From NCBI RefSeq assembly GCF_007290395.2, contig NZ_CP041656.2, positions 248,001 to 312,000 on the forward strand: DNA of 64,000 nucleotides, read 5' to 3'. The position numbers and the translations under genes are program-made. Below the pieces are notes generated by a model. It did not search any database. It was not told the DNA's origin and was given only the letters and a program-made list of their open reading frames with translations. Source of the DNA: Bradyrhizobium cosmicum (GTDB lineage: Bacteria > Pseudomonadota > Alphaproteobacteria > Rhizobiales > Xanthobacteraceae). Of this stretch, positions 1-9,276 are shown one piece after another. The first letter of the stretch is position 1. Every line of letters begins with the position of its first letter.

Positions 1-2
1 TG

Positions 3-224
3 CTGCTGTCGCTCGCGGTGTCGGCGATATCAGGTGCGTTGTCGGTGACCGTCACCTTCTTCGGCGTGTGGTGGATCGAGGACACCCACGTGTATGCATC
101 GGACGCCGTGATGGTGCTGGTCGTACTGCACGTCGTGGGCGTCGTGCTGATGGGGCTGCTCCAGCGCGAGAACCTGATCCGGTCGATGTTCACCGGCCGC
201 AAGCGCATCCGCGGCCATTTGTAG
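3..224 (+). CDS. Cytochrome b561-type membrane protein, C-terminal fragment
   Basis: This is the last 73 codons of a gene that begins before the window. The reading frame is open from base 3, so no start codon can be assigned. It shows two hydrophobic helices, a histidine in the second helix (VVLHVVGVV) that would suit a heme ligand, and a basic cytoplasmic tail ending NLIRSMFTGRKR. That tail is typical of the cytochrome b561 / Ni,Fe-hydrogenase cytochrome b family, which passes electrons across the inner membrane. Its partner and substrate cannot be judged from this fragment. The gene is followed at once by an extragenic palindrome. Confidence 0.7.
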   Translation: MLSLAVSAISGALSVTVTFFGVWWIEDTHVYASDAVMVLVVLHVVGVVLMGLLQRENLIRSMFTGRKRIRGHL

Positions 225-245
225 TCTTTGAGGCGATACTCCTGC

Positions 246-331
246 CGTCATGGCCGGGCTTGTCCCGGCCATCCACGATCTTGAGTACGGTCATGAGAAC
301 GTGGATGCCCGGGACAAGCCCGGGCATGACG
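246..331. repeat. Extragenic palindrome (REP-like)
   Basis: Two inverted arms, each itself a GCCGGGC / GCCCGGG hairpin, flank about 25 bases. The left arm reads gtcatggccgggcttgtccc and the right arm is close to its reverse complement. The element fills most of the gap between two convergent genes, where it could act as a transcript-end structure. Confidence 0.75.
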
Positions 332-362
332 ACGTTTGTGAAATGACGAAGGGCAGGCACCC

Positions 363-1040
363 TCACTGCAACGGCGGATCGCCGCTGGTGCGCTTCTTGG
401 CGAGGTCCATCTCGGTCACCGCGATCAGGATCTCGGCGCGGGTCTTCAAATCCATCGCCTCCAGCATGGCCTGCTTTTCCGCGGGACCATACGGCGACAT
501 CATCGCCAGCGCGTTGACGAGCGCCTCGTTGGGCGCGCTCTCGACGCCCTCCCAGTCGACCTTGAGATTGTTGGCTTTCAGGAAATCCGCCAGCACCGTC
601 AGCAACGCCTCGCGATCAACCTCGTCCTCGCCCTTGCGCGCGGTGAAGTCGTCGATGAAGGCAAAGAAATCCACCTTGCACTGCCGGTAGGCGGTCAGCA
701 CCTCGAGTTCCTCGACCACCCTGAAGCGCGAGACGCCGGTCAGCTCGAGGATGTAGCGGCCATCGCCGGATTCGGCGAGCTGGGTGATGCGACCGACGCA
801 GCCGACGCGGAACAGTGCCGGCTTGTCGGAGTCCTTCGGCGAATGCGTCGTGTCGGGCTGGATCATGCCGATCAGCCGATGGCCGTCGCGGAAGCAATCG
901 TCGACCATTGAAAGGTAGCGCGGCTCGAAGATGTTGAGCGGCATCTGGCCGCGCGGCAGCAGCAGCGCGCCGGGCAGCGGAAACACCGGAATGATCTCCG
1001 GAAGGTCGGCGGGCCCGCGATATTCGATGTTGATCGGCAT
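363..1040 (-). CDS. LON substrate-binding (LonN) domain protein
   Basis: A protein of 225 residues that consists of the LON N-terminal substrate-recognition domain alone. PVFPLPG (about 18-24) and NIFEPRY (about 36-42) are the family signatures. There is no AAA+ ATPase and no Ser-Lys protease domain, so it cannot be a protease by itself. Such solo LonN proteins are conserved beside thioredoxin-like genes in rhizobia. Here it starts 98 bases downstream of the thioredoxin gene on the same strand, which suggests co-transcription and a shared role in protein quality control (inference). Confidence 0.88.
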   Translation of the reverse strand: MPINIEYRGPADLPEIIPVFPLPGALLLPRGQMPLNIFEPRYLSMVDDCFRDGHRLIGMIQPDTTHSPKDSDKPALFRVGCVGRITQLAESGDGRYILELTGVSRFRVVEELEVLTAYRQCKVDFFAFIDDFTARKGEDEVDREALLTVLADFLKANNLKVDWEGVESAPNEALVNALAMMSPYGPAEKQAMLEAMDLKTRAEILIAVTEMDLAKKRTSGDPPLQ

Positions 1041-1138
1041 CTGGTGCGCGGTCCCCGGTTGACGTGATCAGCCCCTGCTATAGCGAGATACGGGAAACTC
1101 CGCAGCGGTTTCCCGAAAGATCGGCTCCAGCAGACGCC

Positions 1139-2062
1139 TTATGAAAACAGGATAATCGACAAGCGCTTGCGTCCCTCGACCGTCGCCTCATCCGCGCCGC
1201 CCCAGGCCTCGAAGAACTGCACGAGCTGCTTGCGGGCACCGTCGTCGTTCCATTTGCGGTCGCGCTTGATGATCGCGAGCAGCTGCTCGGTGGCCGCCGC
1301 GCGGTTGCCTTGCGCGTTGAGTGCGGTCGCAAGGTCGAAGCGGGCCTGATGATCGAGCGGGTTTGCGGCGACTTTCTGTTCCAGCTCTGCCACCGGCCCA
1401 AGCTGCTCCGCCTGCTCGGCAAGATCGATCGCGGTCTGCACGGCTTTCACGGCGGGATCGTTGCGCTTGGATTCCGGCACCATCGCCAGCGTCTGCTTGG
1501 CCTGCTCGATCGCGCCGGAAACGGTGTAGCATTTCGCAAGGCCCGCAAGCGCCGCGATGTTGGTCGCGTCGTGCTGCAGCGCTTCGGCGTAGATCTGCGC
1601 AGCCGCCGCGGCATCGCCCTCGGCAAGCACGGCGTCGGCCTCCTGCACGATCTCGGCGATGTTGACCTCGCCCGGCGCGGTGACGCCCTTGGTCAGCTTG
1701 TCGATGAAGGCGTTGAGCTGGCTCTCCGGCACCGCCCCCATGAAACCGTCGGCCGGCTGGCCGTTGACGAAGGCGATCACGGCCGGGATCGACTGGATGC
1801 CCATCTGGCCCGGGATGGCCGGGTGCTGGTCGATGTTCATCTTGACCAGCTTGACCTTGCCCTTGGCCGCCTTGACGACCTTTTCGAGGATCGGGGTGAG
1901 CTGCTTGCAGGGACCGCACCACTCCGCCCAGAAGTCGATCAGCACCGGCTGGCGCTTCGATTCCTCGATGACGTCCTTCACGAAGGTCTGGGTGGTGGTG
2001 TCCTTGATCAGATCGGCCGCAGCCGGGCCCGGCGCTCCGTTACCCTGGTCGATGATCGTCAC
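1139..2062 (-). CDS. CnoX-type thioredoxin with TPR-like C-terminal half
   Basis: About 307 residues. The N-terminal thioredoxin fold has an intact WCGPC redox motif at about 48-52. The C-terminal half (about 145-300) is alanine-rich and helical with TPR-like repeats, as in YbbN/CnoX, which protects proteins from oxidative aggregation and hands them to GroEL or DnaK. I prefer the GTG at 2062 because GAGGGG sits just upstream of it. An in-frame ATG at 2080 would add six residues and overlap that ribosome site. It is upstream of, and probably co-transcribed with, the LonN gene. Confidence 0.88.
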   Translation of the reverse strand: MTIIDQGNGAPGPAAADLIKDTTTQTFVKDVIEESKRQPVLIDFWAEWCGPCKQLTPILEKVVKAAKGKVKLVKMNIDQHPAIPGQMGIQSIPAVIAFVNGQPADGFMGAVPESQLNAFIDKLTKGVTAPGEVNIAEIVQEADAVLAEGDAAAAAQIYAEALQHDATNIAALAGLAKCYTVSGAIEQAKQTLAMVPESKRNDPAVKAVQTAIDLAEQAEQLGPVAELEQKVAANPLDHQARFDLATALNAQGNRAAATEQLLAIIKRDRKWNDDGARKQLVQFFEAWGGADEATVEGRKRLSIILFS

Positions 2063-2336
2063 GGCATCCCCTCGTCTCATGTCTGGAATGGCGGCTCTTT
2101 AGCACGTCGCCAATTCATATGCGTTGCTGTCGCCCTAAAATTGGGCCGGGCCGGCCGAATTTCAATCCATGGGCGTTGATTCGGGGGTTCCGCGGCATTT
2201 TTGGCCGATTGGGCCGGTTTTGGGGTCCATATAGGCCGGAAGATGCGAATCTATGCCGCCGGTAGCTGTTGCATTCGGCGTCCGCTTTTGGCATACGACA
2301 GCCGTTGCCGGCGCAGTCATGCGACCGACACAGGAT

Positions 2337-2411
<75 letters not shown>

Positions 2412-2487
2412 ATTTTTCCCAGAGCATCCAGCCAAACCGGGTCAGGTCGTGGTCTTCCACGCCGCTGGCGGCTGAATTGGGTCCGAC

Positions 2488-3474
2488 ATGACAATCCTGG
2501 TTACAGGCAGTGCGGGACACCTCGGCGAGGCGATTGTCCGGACGCTCTGCGGGCGCGGTTCCCCTGTGCGCGGGATCGATCTGAAGCCATCGCCCTTCAC
2601 CGATGCTGTCGGCTCGATCGTCGATCCCGATTTCGTGCGGGAGCGGATGGACGGCGTCACTGCCGTGATCCACACCGCGACGCTGCACAAGCCGCATGTC
2701 GCGACCCACGGCAAGCAGGATTTCATCGACACCAACGTCACCGGCACGCTCAATCTGCTCGAGGCGGCCGTCGCCGCCGGCGTGCGCAGCTTCGTCTTCA
2801 CCAGCACCACCAGCGCGTTCGGCTCGCAGCTCAGGCCGGAGGCTGGACAGGCGGCGGTGTGGGTCACCGAGGACCTGCCGCCGGTGCCGAAGAACATCTA
2901 CGGCACGACCAAGCTGATGGCCGAAAATCTCTGCGAGCTATTCTTCCGCGAGCGTGGGCTGCCGGTCGTGGTCTTGCGGACCTCGCGCTTCTTTCCGGAG
3001 GACGATGACGATCCCGCGATGCGGTCGGCCTACCCGCTGGAGAATGCGCAGGCCAACGAGCTGCTCTATCGCCGGCTGGATATAGCGGACGCGGTGGGCG
3101 CCCATCTGCTCGCCGCCGAACGCGCGCCGAAGATCGGTTTCGGCCGCTACATCGTCTCCGCGACGAGCCCGTTCGAACAACGTCATCTCGCGGCGCTGGC
3201 GCGGGATGCGGCCGGCGTCGTGCGCGAGCTCTATCCGGGTTGCGCGCAGCTCTATGCCGCGCGTGGCTGGCGGCTCTTTCCCGAGATCGACCGCGTCTAT
3301 GTCAATGGGCGCGCGCGGCGCGAACTCGGCTGGCGGCCCGAATTCGACTTCGCGCATGTGCTGAACTGCCTTCGCGAGGGTCGCGACTTTCGCAGTGCAC
3401 TGGCGCGCGAGGTCGGATCGAAAGGCTATCATGACGCCGTGTTTGACGACGGGCCCTACCCCATCGTCCCGTAA
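2488..3474 (+). CDS. NAD(P)-dependent epimerase/dehydratase (extended SDR)
   Basis: A 328-residue extended short-chain dehydrogenase. The N-terminal Rossmann motif TGSAGHLG lies at 6-13. A serine/threonine-rich strand (FTSTTSAFG, 104-112) supplies the catalytic hydroxyl, and Tyr138 and Lys142 form YGTTK. These proteins act on nucleotide sugars or similar substrates. The exact substrate is not readable from the sequence. The gene stands alone, 76 bases after tRNA-Gly, and is followed by a 382-base gap. Confidence 0.85.
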   Translation: MTILVTGSAGHLGEAIVRTLCGRGSPVRGIDLKPSPFTDAVGSIVDPDFVRERMDGVTAVIHTATLHKPHVATHGKQDFIDTNVTGTLNLLEAAVAAGVRSFVFTSTTSAFGSQLRPEAGQAAVWVTEDLPPVPKNIYGTTKLMAENLCELFFRERGLPVVVLRTSRFFPEDDDDPAMRSAYPLENAQANELLYRRLDIADAVGAHLLAAERAPKIGFGRYIVSATSPFEQRHLAALARDAAGVVRELYPGCAQLYAARGWRLFPEIDRVYVNGRARRELGWRPEFDFAHVLNCLREGRDFRSALAREVGSKGYHDAVFDDGPYPIVP

Positions 3475-3856
3475 GCGCCGCAATTGCGGTTTTGCTCGAC
3501 ACGTCAAATGTCTAGCCGGGTTCACCGGGCGCAACGCCACTTGACCCGTTCTACTGTGCATGGGGTTGTTTTCGCGTTTCTTGCGCGACGCCTGCCTCTG
3601 CTGCCTGCAAATCAACTGCGCAGGATCCTGATTCCGCGTTGCAGCGAGATCGTTGTCGTCGCCGGTCTCGGGTCGAAAGAAAATCCGTCTCAACTTTTAC
3701 CGAGTGCGACCGCGGCGAACGCGACGCGCTTCTCACCGCCCGCAGATGTGCTAACCTTTTTGCGTCTGCCTCACGGGCAGACCCCAGACTTCGCCTCTCG
3801 ACGAACCATAACAAAATAATTTGCAGCCCTGACGGCTGCCTTAGGGGAGTGACGCG
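3475..3856. other. Intergenic region, no gene supported
   Basis: 382 bases between the epimerase and the sorbosone dehydrogenase-like gene. The only open frames (for example 3484-3819 forward) have no recognisable family signature, no ribosome site and an arginine/serine composition typical of chance frames at high GC. The end of the region, from about 3815, should hold the leader of the next gene, whose GGGGAG ribosome site lies at 3843-3849. No clear promoter hexamers or operator palindrome were found. Confidence 0.5.
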
Positions 3857-5125
3857 ATGACATCGATGTTCCATCGATCCGTGTTGGCGCTTGCGGCCGT
3901 AGCCCTTCTTGCGGGGACCAGCGTCGGCAATGCGCAGGACAAAAGCAAACCGCTGAAGAAATACGAATCCGGTACCAAGGAGTTCTGGACCCATCCGCCG
4001 GATGACTGGTTCCTCGGCGACGAGACCGAGGCGCAGAAGGGCCTCGCGCCGCCGTCGGGTCCGCCGACAGGTGCGTCGGAGGCCGAACTCGCGGCGATGA
4101 TGAAGAAGATCAAGCTGCCGGCCGGCTTCAAGATCGAAGTCTATGCGCCCGGCGTTCTCGCGGCGCGGCAGATGGCCTGGGGTGACAAGGGCACGCTGTT
4201 TGTCGGCTCGTTCGGCCTCGGCAACGTCTATGCCATCAAGGACAACAACGGCAAGAAGGAGGTCAAGACCATCCTGAAGGGGCTGAACATGCCCACCGGT
4301 CTCGCCTTCCGGGATGGCGCGCTCTACGTCATCGCGGTCGACAAGCTGATCCGCTACGACAACGCCGAAGCCAACCTGGACAAGCTCGGCGAGGGCAAGG
4401 TCGTCTATGACGACATGCCGTCCTACGCCGCGCATGGCTGGAAGTACATCGCGGTCGACAAGGAAGGCTGGTTCTATCTGCCGTTCGGACCGCCCTTCAA
4501 CGTCGGCATTCCCCCGACCAGCGTGTCGCAGATCCGGCGCGTCGATCCCAAGACCGGCAATGCCGAGGTCTATGCGCTCGGCGTTCGCAACTCGGTCGGC
4601 GGCGACGTTGATCCGCGCACCGGCAAGTACTGGTTTACCGAGAACGCGCGCGACTGGGTCAGCGACGATTTGCCCTCAGACAAGCTGAACATGATTTCGA
4701 AAATGGGCGAGCATTTCGGCTATCCCTATTGCCACCAGGGCGACCTTCCCGATCCGAAGTTCGCCATGGGCCACAAATGCTCCGAGTTCACGCCGCCCGT
4801 GCTGAACCTCGGCGCGCACGTCGCTCCGCTCGGCATGAAGTTCTATACCGGCGACCAGTTCCCCGCCGAGTACAAGAACAACATCCTGATCGCCGAGCAC
4901 GGCTCCTGGAATCGTCACAAATACCAGGGCGCGCGCATCATGCGCGTGATGGTCGGCCCCGACGGCAAGAACGCCAAGCAGGAGGTGTTCGCCTCCGGCT
5001 GGCTCGAGGGCGACCAGGGCTATCTCGGCCGTCCCAACGACATCATCCTCGCCAAGGATGGTTCGATCCTCGTCGCCGACGACTGGGCCGGCGCGATCTA
5101 TCGCATCAGCTACAGCAAGAAGTAG
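3857..5125 (+). CDS. Secreted sorbosone dehydrogenase / PQQ glucose dehydrogenase-like beta-propeller
   Basis: 422 residues with a clear signal peptide (1-26), so periplasmic. The rest is a six-bladed beta-propeller of the soluble glucose/sorbosone dehydrogenase family, recognisable from ALGVRNSVG, the DWVSDDLPSDKLN segment and AEHGSWNR near residue 350. Members oxidise sugars or aldehydes using PQQ, although many homologues have unknown substrates. The di-heme cytochrome c gene begins 198 bases downstream and could encode the electron acceptor (inference). No PQQ synthesis genes are in the window. Confidence 0.8.
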   Translation: MTSMFHRSVLALAAVALLAGTSVGNAQDKSKPLKKYESGTKEFWTHPPDDWFLGDETEAQKGLAPPSGPPTGASEAELAAMMKKIKLPAGFKIEVYAPGVLAARQMAWGDKGTLFVGSFGLGNVYAIKDNNGKKEVKTILKGLNMPTGLAFRDGALYVIAVDKLIRYDNAEANLDKLGEGKVVYDDMPSYAAHGWKYIAVDKEGWFYLPFGPPFNVGIPPTSVSQIRRVDPKTGNAEVYALGVRNSVGGDVDPRTGKYWFTENARDWVSDDLPSDKLNMISKMGEHFGYPYCHQGDLPDPKFAMGHKCSEFTPPVLNLGAHVAPLGMKFYTGDQFPAEYKNNILIAEHGSWNRHKYQGARIMRVMVGPDGKNAKQEVFASGWLEGDQGYLGRPNDIILAKDGSILVADDWAGAIYRISYSKK

Positions 5126-5140
5126 CGCACGACGATCCGG

Positions 5141-5178
5141 GGCTGCGGTGGCCGCGAGGCGCCGCAGCCTCTTTCATT
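5141..5178 (+). terminator. Probable intrinsic terminator after the dehydrogenase gene
   Basis: GGCTGCGG (5141-5148) pairs exactly with CCGCAGCC (5162-5169), and the stem is followed by TCTTTCATTT. It lies 16 bases past the stop codon. The loop of 13 bases is long and the T-run is interrupted, so strength is uncertain. Confidence 0.55.
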
Positions 5179-5193
5179 TCAAAATCTCCTGCT

Positions 5194-5298
5194 GTCGTTC
5201 CGGGTTGCGCGCGACTTGCGCGCAAGTCCGGAACCCGTAACCTTGATTGGTGGTTATGGATTGCGGGCTCGCGCCAAGTGGCGCGCCCCGGAATGACG
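5194..5298. repeat. Extragenic palindrome (REP-like, GTCGTTCCGGG family)
   Basis: The element starts gtcgttccgggttgcgcgcg and ends with an inverted arm, gcgccccggaatgac. A central ggttatggattgcgggctcg is shared with the element at 5938-6081. It separates the dehydrogenase gene from the cytochrome c gene and ends 25 bases before the latter's start codon. Confidence 0.75.
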
Positions 5299-5323
5299 AG
5301 CTCGACAGATCGGAATTCCCATT

Positions 5324-5917
5324 ATGCGCCGGCAGTTCATCTCGCACGCAATGGTCGCGGCTGCGCTCCTCGCGCTGGGATCCCTCCCCGCCAGCGCGGC
5401 CGACATAGCCGCCGGTAAGGCCAAGGCGGAAGTCTGCGCCGGCTGCCATGGTGAGAACGGCATCTCGCAGACCGAGAATATCCCCTCGCTCGCCGGCCAG
5501 CCCGATCAATTCCTGCAATGGCAGCTCGTGTTCTTCCGCGCCGGCTCGCGCAAGAACGAGCAGATGCAGCCGATCGCCGAGGAGATCAGCAATGAGGACA
5601 TCCGCAATCTCGGCGCCTATTTTTCGTCGCTCACGCCGCCGAAAGGTCCGGAGGACAAGGACTCCGATCTGTCGAAGAAGGGCGCGCAGGTCGCGGTCGG
5701 CCGCCGCTGCGCCTCATGCCACACCGATAGTTTCGCCGGCACCAAGGCGGTGGCGCGCATCGCCGGCCAGCGCGAGGAATATCTCGTGAAGGCGCTGCAC
5801 GACTACAAGGCAGGCCAACGTGTCGGCGGCGGCGTCGCCGCGATGGCGGACGTCGCCTACGCGATGAGTGACGAAGAGATCACCGCGGTCGCGCATTATC
5901 TGGCGCATTACAAATAG
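5324..5917 (+). CDS. Periplasmic di-heme cytochrome c (c4-like)
   Basis: 197 residues with a signal peptide (1-25). Two CxxCH heme sites are present, CAGCH (38-42) and CASCH (129-133), so the protein is a tandem of two cytochrome c domains. Candidate methionine ligands lie after each site, for example in NEQMQP near 81. It resembles cytochrome c4, which shuttles electrons to terminal oxidases. It sits downstream of the sorbosone dehydrogenase-like gene, which makes a substrate-to-cytochrome pair plausible. Confidence 0.88.
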   Translation: MRRQFISHAMVAAALLALGSLPASAADIAAGKAKAEVCAGCHGENGISQTENIPSLAGQPDQFLQWQLVFFRAGSRKNEQMQPIAEEISNEDIRNLGAYFSSLTPPKGPEDKDSDLSKKGAQVAVGRRCASCHTDSFAGTKAVARIAGQREEYLVKALHDYKAGQRVGGGVAAMADVAYAMSDEEITAVAHYLAHYK

Positions 5918-5937
5918 CGCGTGCTCCGAGCACTACT

Positions 5938-6081
5938 GTCGTCCCGGGGCGCGCGCAGCGCGAACCCGGGACCCATAATCACAGGATCGAGTTTGGCGAA
6001 GACTTGGAGTGACCACCTCGCTCCATGACCACTCCCTGTGGTTATGGATCCCGGATCTGCGCTGCGCTTGTCCGGGACGAC
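5938..6081. repeat. Extragenic palindrome (REP-like)
   Basis: Long imperfect inverted repeat. The outer arms are gtcgtcccggggcgcgcgca and the matching gcgcttgtccgggacgac. Inner arms contain cgggacccataatcacagg and ggttatggatcccgg. It lies between convergent genes (cytochrome c forward, PanE-like reverse). Confidence 0.8.
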
Positions 6082-6100
6082 AGTGGAGTATGGCGCGCGG

Positions 6101-7024
6101 CTACCCCGCCCGCTGCTTCTCATACGCCTTCAAATGCGTGTACGCGATGCGCAGCTTCGGCACCGGCACCTTGGCCTCGTCAGCGCGCGCGATGAGGTCG
6201 CCGATGACGTGGTCGGCCTCGACCGGAAGTCCCGCCTTGATGTCGCGGAACATCGAGGCCGTCATCGGCGAGCCTTCGGTGGTGAGGTTGCCCTTCACGC
6301 GCTCGAAGAACGGTCCGCCCGGCGTATAGCCTGATGCGGTGGCAATCGCGCTGGTCTCATCGAGCATGCCGAGCAGGAAGTCCCTGCCGCCGGGAGCGGC
6401 GAGGATGTTGCCGACCGAGGTGCGCATCAGGCTGGTGCTCGCGGCGAGTGAGGAGAGGAACACCCACTTCTCCCACATGTCCTGCATGATGTTCTGGCTG
6501 GCGGCGGCACCCTTGATGGCGTTCTTGAAGGCCTCATCAATCGCCTTGACCCGGTCCGACAATTGCCCGTCGCGCTCGCCGAAATTGAGCGATTGCATCG
6601 GCTGGAGCTGCACCACCTCGCGCTGCTCGTTCAGCGTCGCGGCGATGGCGCAGAGGCCGCCGAGCACGCGCTCCCTGCCGAACCTGGCATCCAACGTGTC
6701 GAGATGCTTCATGCCGTTGAGCATGGGGATGATGGCCGTATTCGGCCCGACCGCCGGCGCCAACGACTTGATGGCGTCGTCGAGGTCGAACGCCTTGCAG
6801 CTCAGCAGCACGACGTCGAATTTTTCCGCGAGCTTGTCGGCCTGCACCGTCGGAGGATTCTTCAGCGTTACGTCGCCGTTCGGGCTCTTGATGACGAGGC
6901 CGGCGCTTGCCAGTTCGCTGGCGCGCCTGGGACGGACCAGGAAGGTGACGTCGCGGCCGGCCTGCAATAGCCTGCCACCAAAATAGCCGCCAATGGCGCC
7001 GGCGCCGACCACGAGGATACGCAT
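6101..7024 (-). CDS. panE: Ketopantoate reductase family protein (2-dehydropantoate 2-reductase)
   Basis: 307 residues. The N-terminal NADP-binding Rossmann fold carries GAGAIGGYFGG (7-17). MLNG (101-104) and the conserved lysine in EKWVFLSSLA (Lys186) match the catalytic region of PanE, which reduces 2-dehydropantoate to pantoate for coenzyme A synthesis. Genomes of this group often carry several PanE paralogues, some acting on other 2-oxoacids, so the physiological substrate is not certain. It is a single gene with its own leader. Confidence 0.82.
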   Translation of the reverse strand: MRILVVGAGAIGGYFGGRLLQAGRDVTFLVRPRRASELASAGLVIKSPNGDVTLKNPPTVQADKLAEKFDVVLLSCKAFDLDDAIKSLAPAVGPNTAIIPMLNGMKHLDTLDARFGRERVLGGLCAIAATLNEQREVVQLQPMQSLNFGERDGQLSDRVKAIDEAFKNAIKGAAASQNIMQDMWEKWVFLSSLAASTSLMRTSVGNILAAPGGRDFLLGMLDETSAIATASGYTPGGPFFERVKGNLTTEGSPMTASMFRDIKAGLPVEADHVIGDLIARADEAKVPVPKLRIAYTHLKAYEKQRAG

Positions 7025-7137
7025 GGGATTGTCCTTATTGTTGCTGTTGGCGGCCCATCTATAGTCGCCCTAGCGCGCGAAGCGAAGCAATCCGGAATGT
7101 TGCCGCGATCACATTCTGTCGCCGGAGAACGAGGGGG

Positions 7138-7746
7138 CTATGCGCCCAGCACCATCTCCTCGACCTCGCGCAGCTGCTCCTTGCCGAAGAACATCTCGTT
7201 GCCGACGAAGAAGGTGGGCGAGCCGAACGCGCCGCGGGCGACCGCCTCCTCGGTGTTCTTGATCAGCTTGCCCTTCACGTCCGGCTCCTGGGCCCTGGCG
7301 AACAATTTTTGGGCATCGAGGCCGGAGGAGGCCAGTGCTTTCGCGGCGACTTCAGGGTCGTCCATCTTCTTTGGCTCGCGCCACATGTGGTGGAAGGCGG
7401 CCTCGACATATGTCTCGAACACGCCCTCGGCCTGCGCCGCGATTGCGGCGCGCATCAGGTTCAGCGTGTTGACCGGGAAAAAGGGATTCATGACGTAAGG
7501 CTTGACCTTGAAGCGCTTGATGAAGCGCTCGGTTTCGACCGTCTGGAATTCGCGCTTGTTCTTGATGCCGGCCAGCGTCTCGGCCGGCGACTTGTTGTTG
7601 GTCGACTTGAAGATGCCGCCGAGCAGGATCGGCACGTATTCGAATTTGACGCCGATGCACTGCTCGATCGCCGGAATCGCGAGATGGCTGAGATAGGCGT
7701 TCGGGCTGCCGAAATCGAACAGGAATTGGGGGGCTGTGCGGGTCAA
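7138..7746 (-). CDS. 2-hydroxychromene-2-carboxylate isomerase-like / DsbA-fold protein
   Basis: 202 residues with a thioredoxin fold. FDFGSPNAYL (9-18) holds the conserved serine that replaces the DsbA cysteine pair in glutathione-dependent HCCA isomerases, and GSPTFFVG with MFFGKEQL near the C-terminus completes the family pattern. HCCA isomerase works in naphthalene-type degradation, but no other such genes are nearby, so a general glutathione-dependent isomerase is safer. The start is a TTG preceded by GGGAGA. No ATG or GTG fits the N-terminus. Confidence 0.78.
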   Translation of the reverse strand: MTRTAPQFLFDFGSPNAYLSHLAIPAIEQCIGVKFEYVPILLGGIFKSTNNKSPAETLAGIKNKREFQTVETERFIKRFKVKPYVMNPFFPVNTLNLMRAAIAAQAEGVFETYVEAAFHHMWREPKKMDDPEVAAKALASSGLDAQKLFARAQEPDVKGKLIKNTEEAVARGAFGSPTFFVGNEMFFGKEQLREVEEMVLGA

Positions 7747-7849
7747 AATCGTTCTCCCTGACCTGGCTTTTCAGTCTGGCTTTTCACGCATTGTGGCGCA
7801 GGGTACGCCACAGGTCCACCGTTTAATGATGGTCATAATATCTTGATGA

Positions 7850-9184
7850 TCAGATCAGGCGCTGGATCGCCCGCTTGCGCCACACCAGGAGGTAATAGCC
7901 CATCTGCAAAACGAACATGGCGCAGAATACGATGGGATAGGCGGCCCATACACCTTCAAGGCCGATGGCGCGGCTCAGGATCACCGCGGATGGCAGCTCG
8001 ATCACGACAATCGCGAAGATCGCCAGCAGCATCGGCGTCAGCGCCACGCCCGCAGCCCGCATGGCGCCGGAAAATACCGTCGCCATGCCGAACGGCACCG
8101 AGCTCCACAGGGCGATGAAGAGCAACTCCTTCGCCAGATCGAGCACGGCGCCGTCGGTGATGAAGAGGCCGAGGACCGCGCGCGGTGCCAGGTAGATCAG
8201 CGCCACCAGCCCGCCGGTCAACACGAGGTTGAATGCGAGGCCGGTGCGGACGATGCCGTCGAGCCGTGTCCTGTCCCCGCCGCCGACCGCCTGCGCACCG
8301 AGGATCGAGACCGCGATCGAAATCGACATCGCCGTGAACTGCGTGTAGCCCATCACTTGATTGACGGCGCCGTAAGCCGCGGTGGCGTCGGAGCCGTAGC
8401 CGTTGACGAGGCCGAGCAGCACGAGTTCTGCGATCGCCATCACCACCATGCCGACCGCACTCGGCAAGCCGATGCCGAGGATCTGTCCGAGCAGCGCGCG
8501 GTTGAGCCGGACATGGCGCAGCAGCGCGATGTCCGGTGCGAGCGCGTGCTTCTTTCGCAGCAAGTATACTGCGAGAATGATCAGCGTCACGGCGTTGGAG
8601 ATCGCCGCCGCCCAGGCCGGGCTGGTGATGCCGACTTCGCTGCGGATCAGTATCGGTGTCAGGATCAGTCCGATCACCGTCGACAAAGCCAGCGCCAGCA
8701 GCGGAGTCACGGCGTCGCCGACGCCGCGGATCATCGCCGTCATCAGCAGGAACACAAAGCCGAGTGGCATCGTGAGCAGCATGATGCGCGCGTAACGGCT
8801 TGCCTGGTCGAGAATGTCCGCGGGCGTTGCGAGCAGCATCATCAGTTGCCGGCTGAACAGGCCGCCGATCAACCCGACAGAGATCGAGAGCAGCATGCCG
8901 ACGGCGAGCGTCGTACCGACGACGCTTTTAATCTTGCCGTGCTTGCCCGCCCCAAAGGCCTGGCCGATCAGCACGGTGGCGCCGGTGCTCAAGCCCATGA
9001 CGAAGGCGAACAGGAAGAAGAACACCGGAAAGAATACCGAGACCGCTGCCAGCGCATTCACGCCAATCATCTGGCCGAGATAGACGTTGCTGACGGTGCC
9101 GAACAGCGATTGCAGCGCGTTGCTCAACATGAGCGGTGCGAGGAAGCGCAAGAATGTTTGCCAGAGCGGCCCTGGAGCGGACAT
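7850..9184 (-). CDS. MATE family efflux transporter
   Basis: 444 residues with about 12 predicted membrane helices arranged as two six-helix bundles, the MATE/MOP pattern. These proteins export cationic drugs and metabolites in exchange for Na+ or H+. An upstream in-frame start at 9334 would add an arginine-rich, unstructured stretch and overlap the neighbouring gene. The ATG at 9184 is preceded by AAAGG and begins MSAPGPLWQTFLRF, so I use it. It lies 92 bases downstream of the DUF2239 gene on the same strand. Confidence 0.88.
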   Translation of the reverse strand: MSAPGPLWQTFLRFLAPLMLSNALQSLFGTVSNVYLGQMIGVNALAAVSVFFPVFFFLFAFVMGLSTGATVLIGQAFGAGKHGKIKSVVGTTLAVGMLLSISVGLIGGLFSRQLMMLLATPADILDQASRYARIMLLTMPLGFVFLLMTAMIRGVGDAVTPLLALALSTVIGLILTPILIRSEVGITSPAWAAAISNAVTLIILAVYLLRKKHALAPDIALLRHVRLNRALLGQILGIGLPSAVGMVVMAIAELVLLGLVNGYGSDATAAYGAVNQVMGYTQFTAMSISIAVSILGAQAVGGGDRTRLDGIVRTGLAFNLVLTGGLVALIYLAPRAVLGLFITDGAVLDLAKELLFIALWSSVPFGMATVFSGAMRAAGVALTPMLLAIFAIVVIELPSAVILSRAIGLEGVWAAYPIVFCAMFVLQMGYYLLVWRKRAIQRLI

Positions 9185-9276
9185 GGATGTGCCTTTCATG
9201 AGGACGTGCGAAGCCGTTGCCGCGCGACGCACGCGCGGCTTGGCCGTCGATAGGGTTGTTGGAGAGCGCCGCGCTC

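Noticed and set aside
3484..3819. 111-codon frame in the gap after the epimerase
   Set aside because: No ribosome site, no family signature, and composition rich in Arg and Ser as in chance frames.
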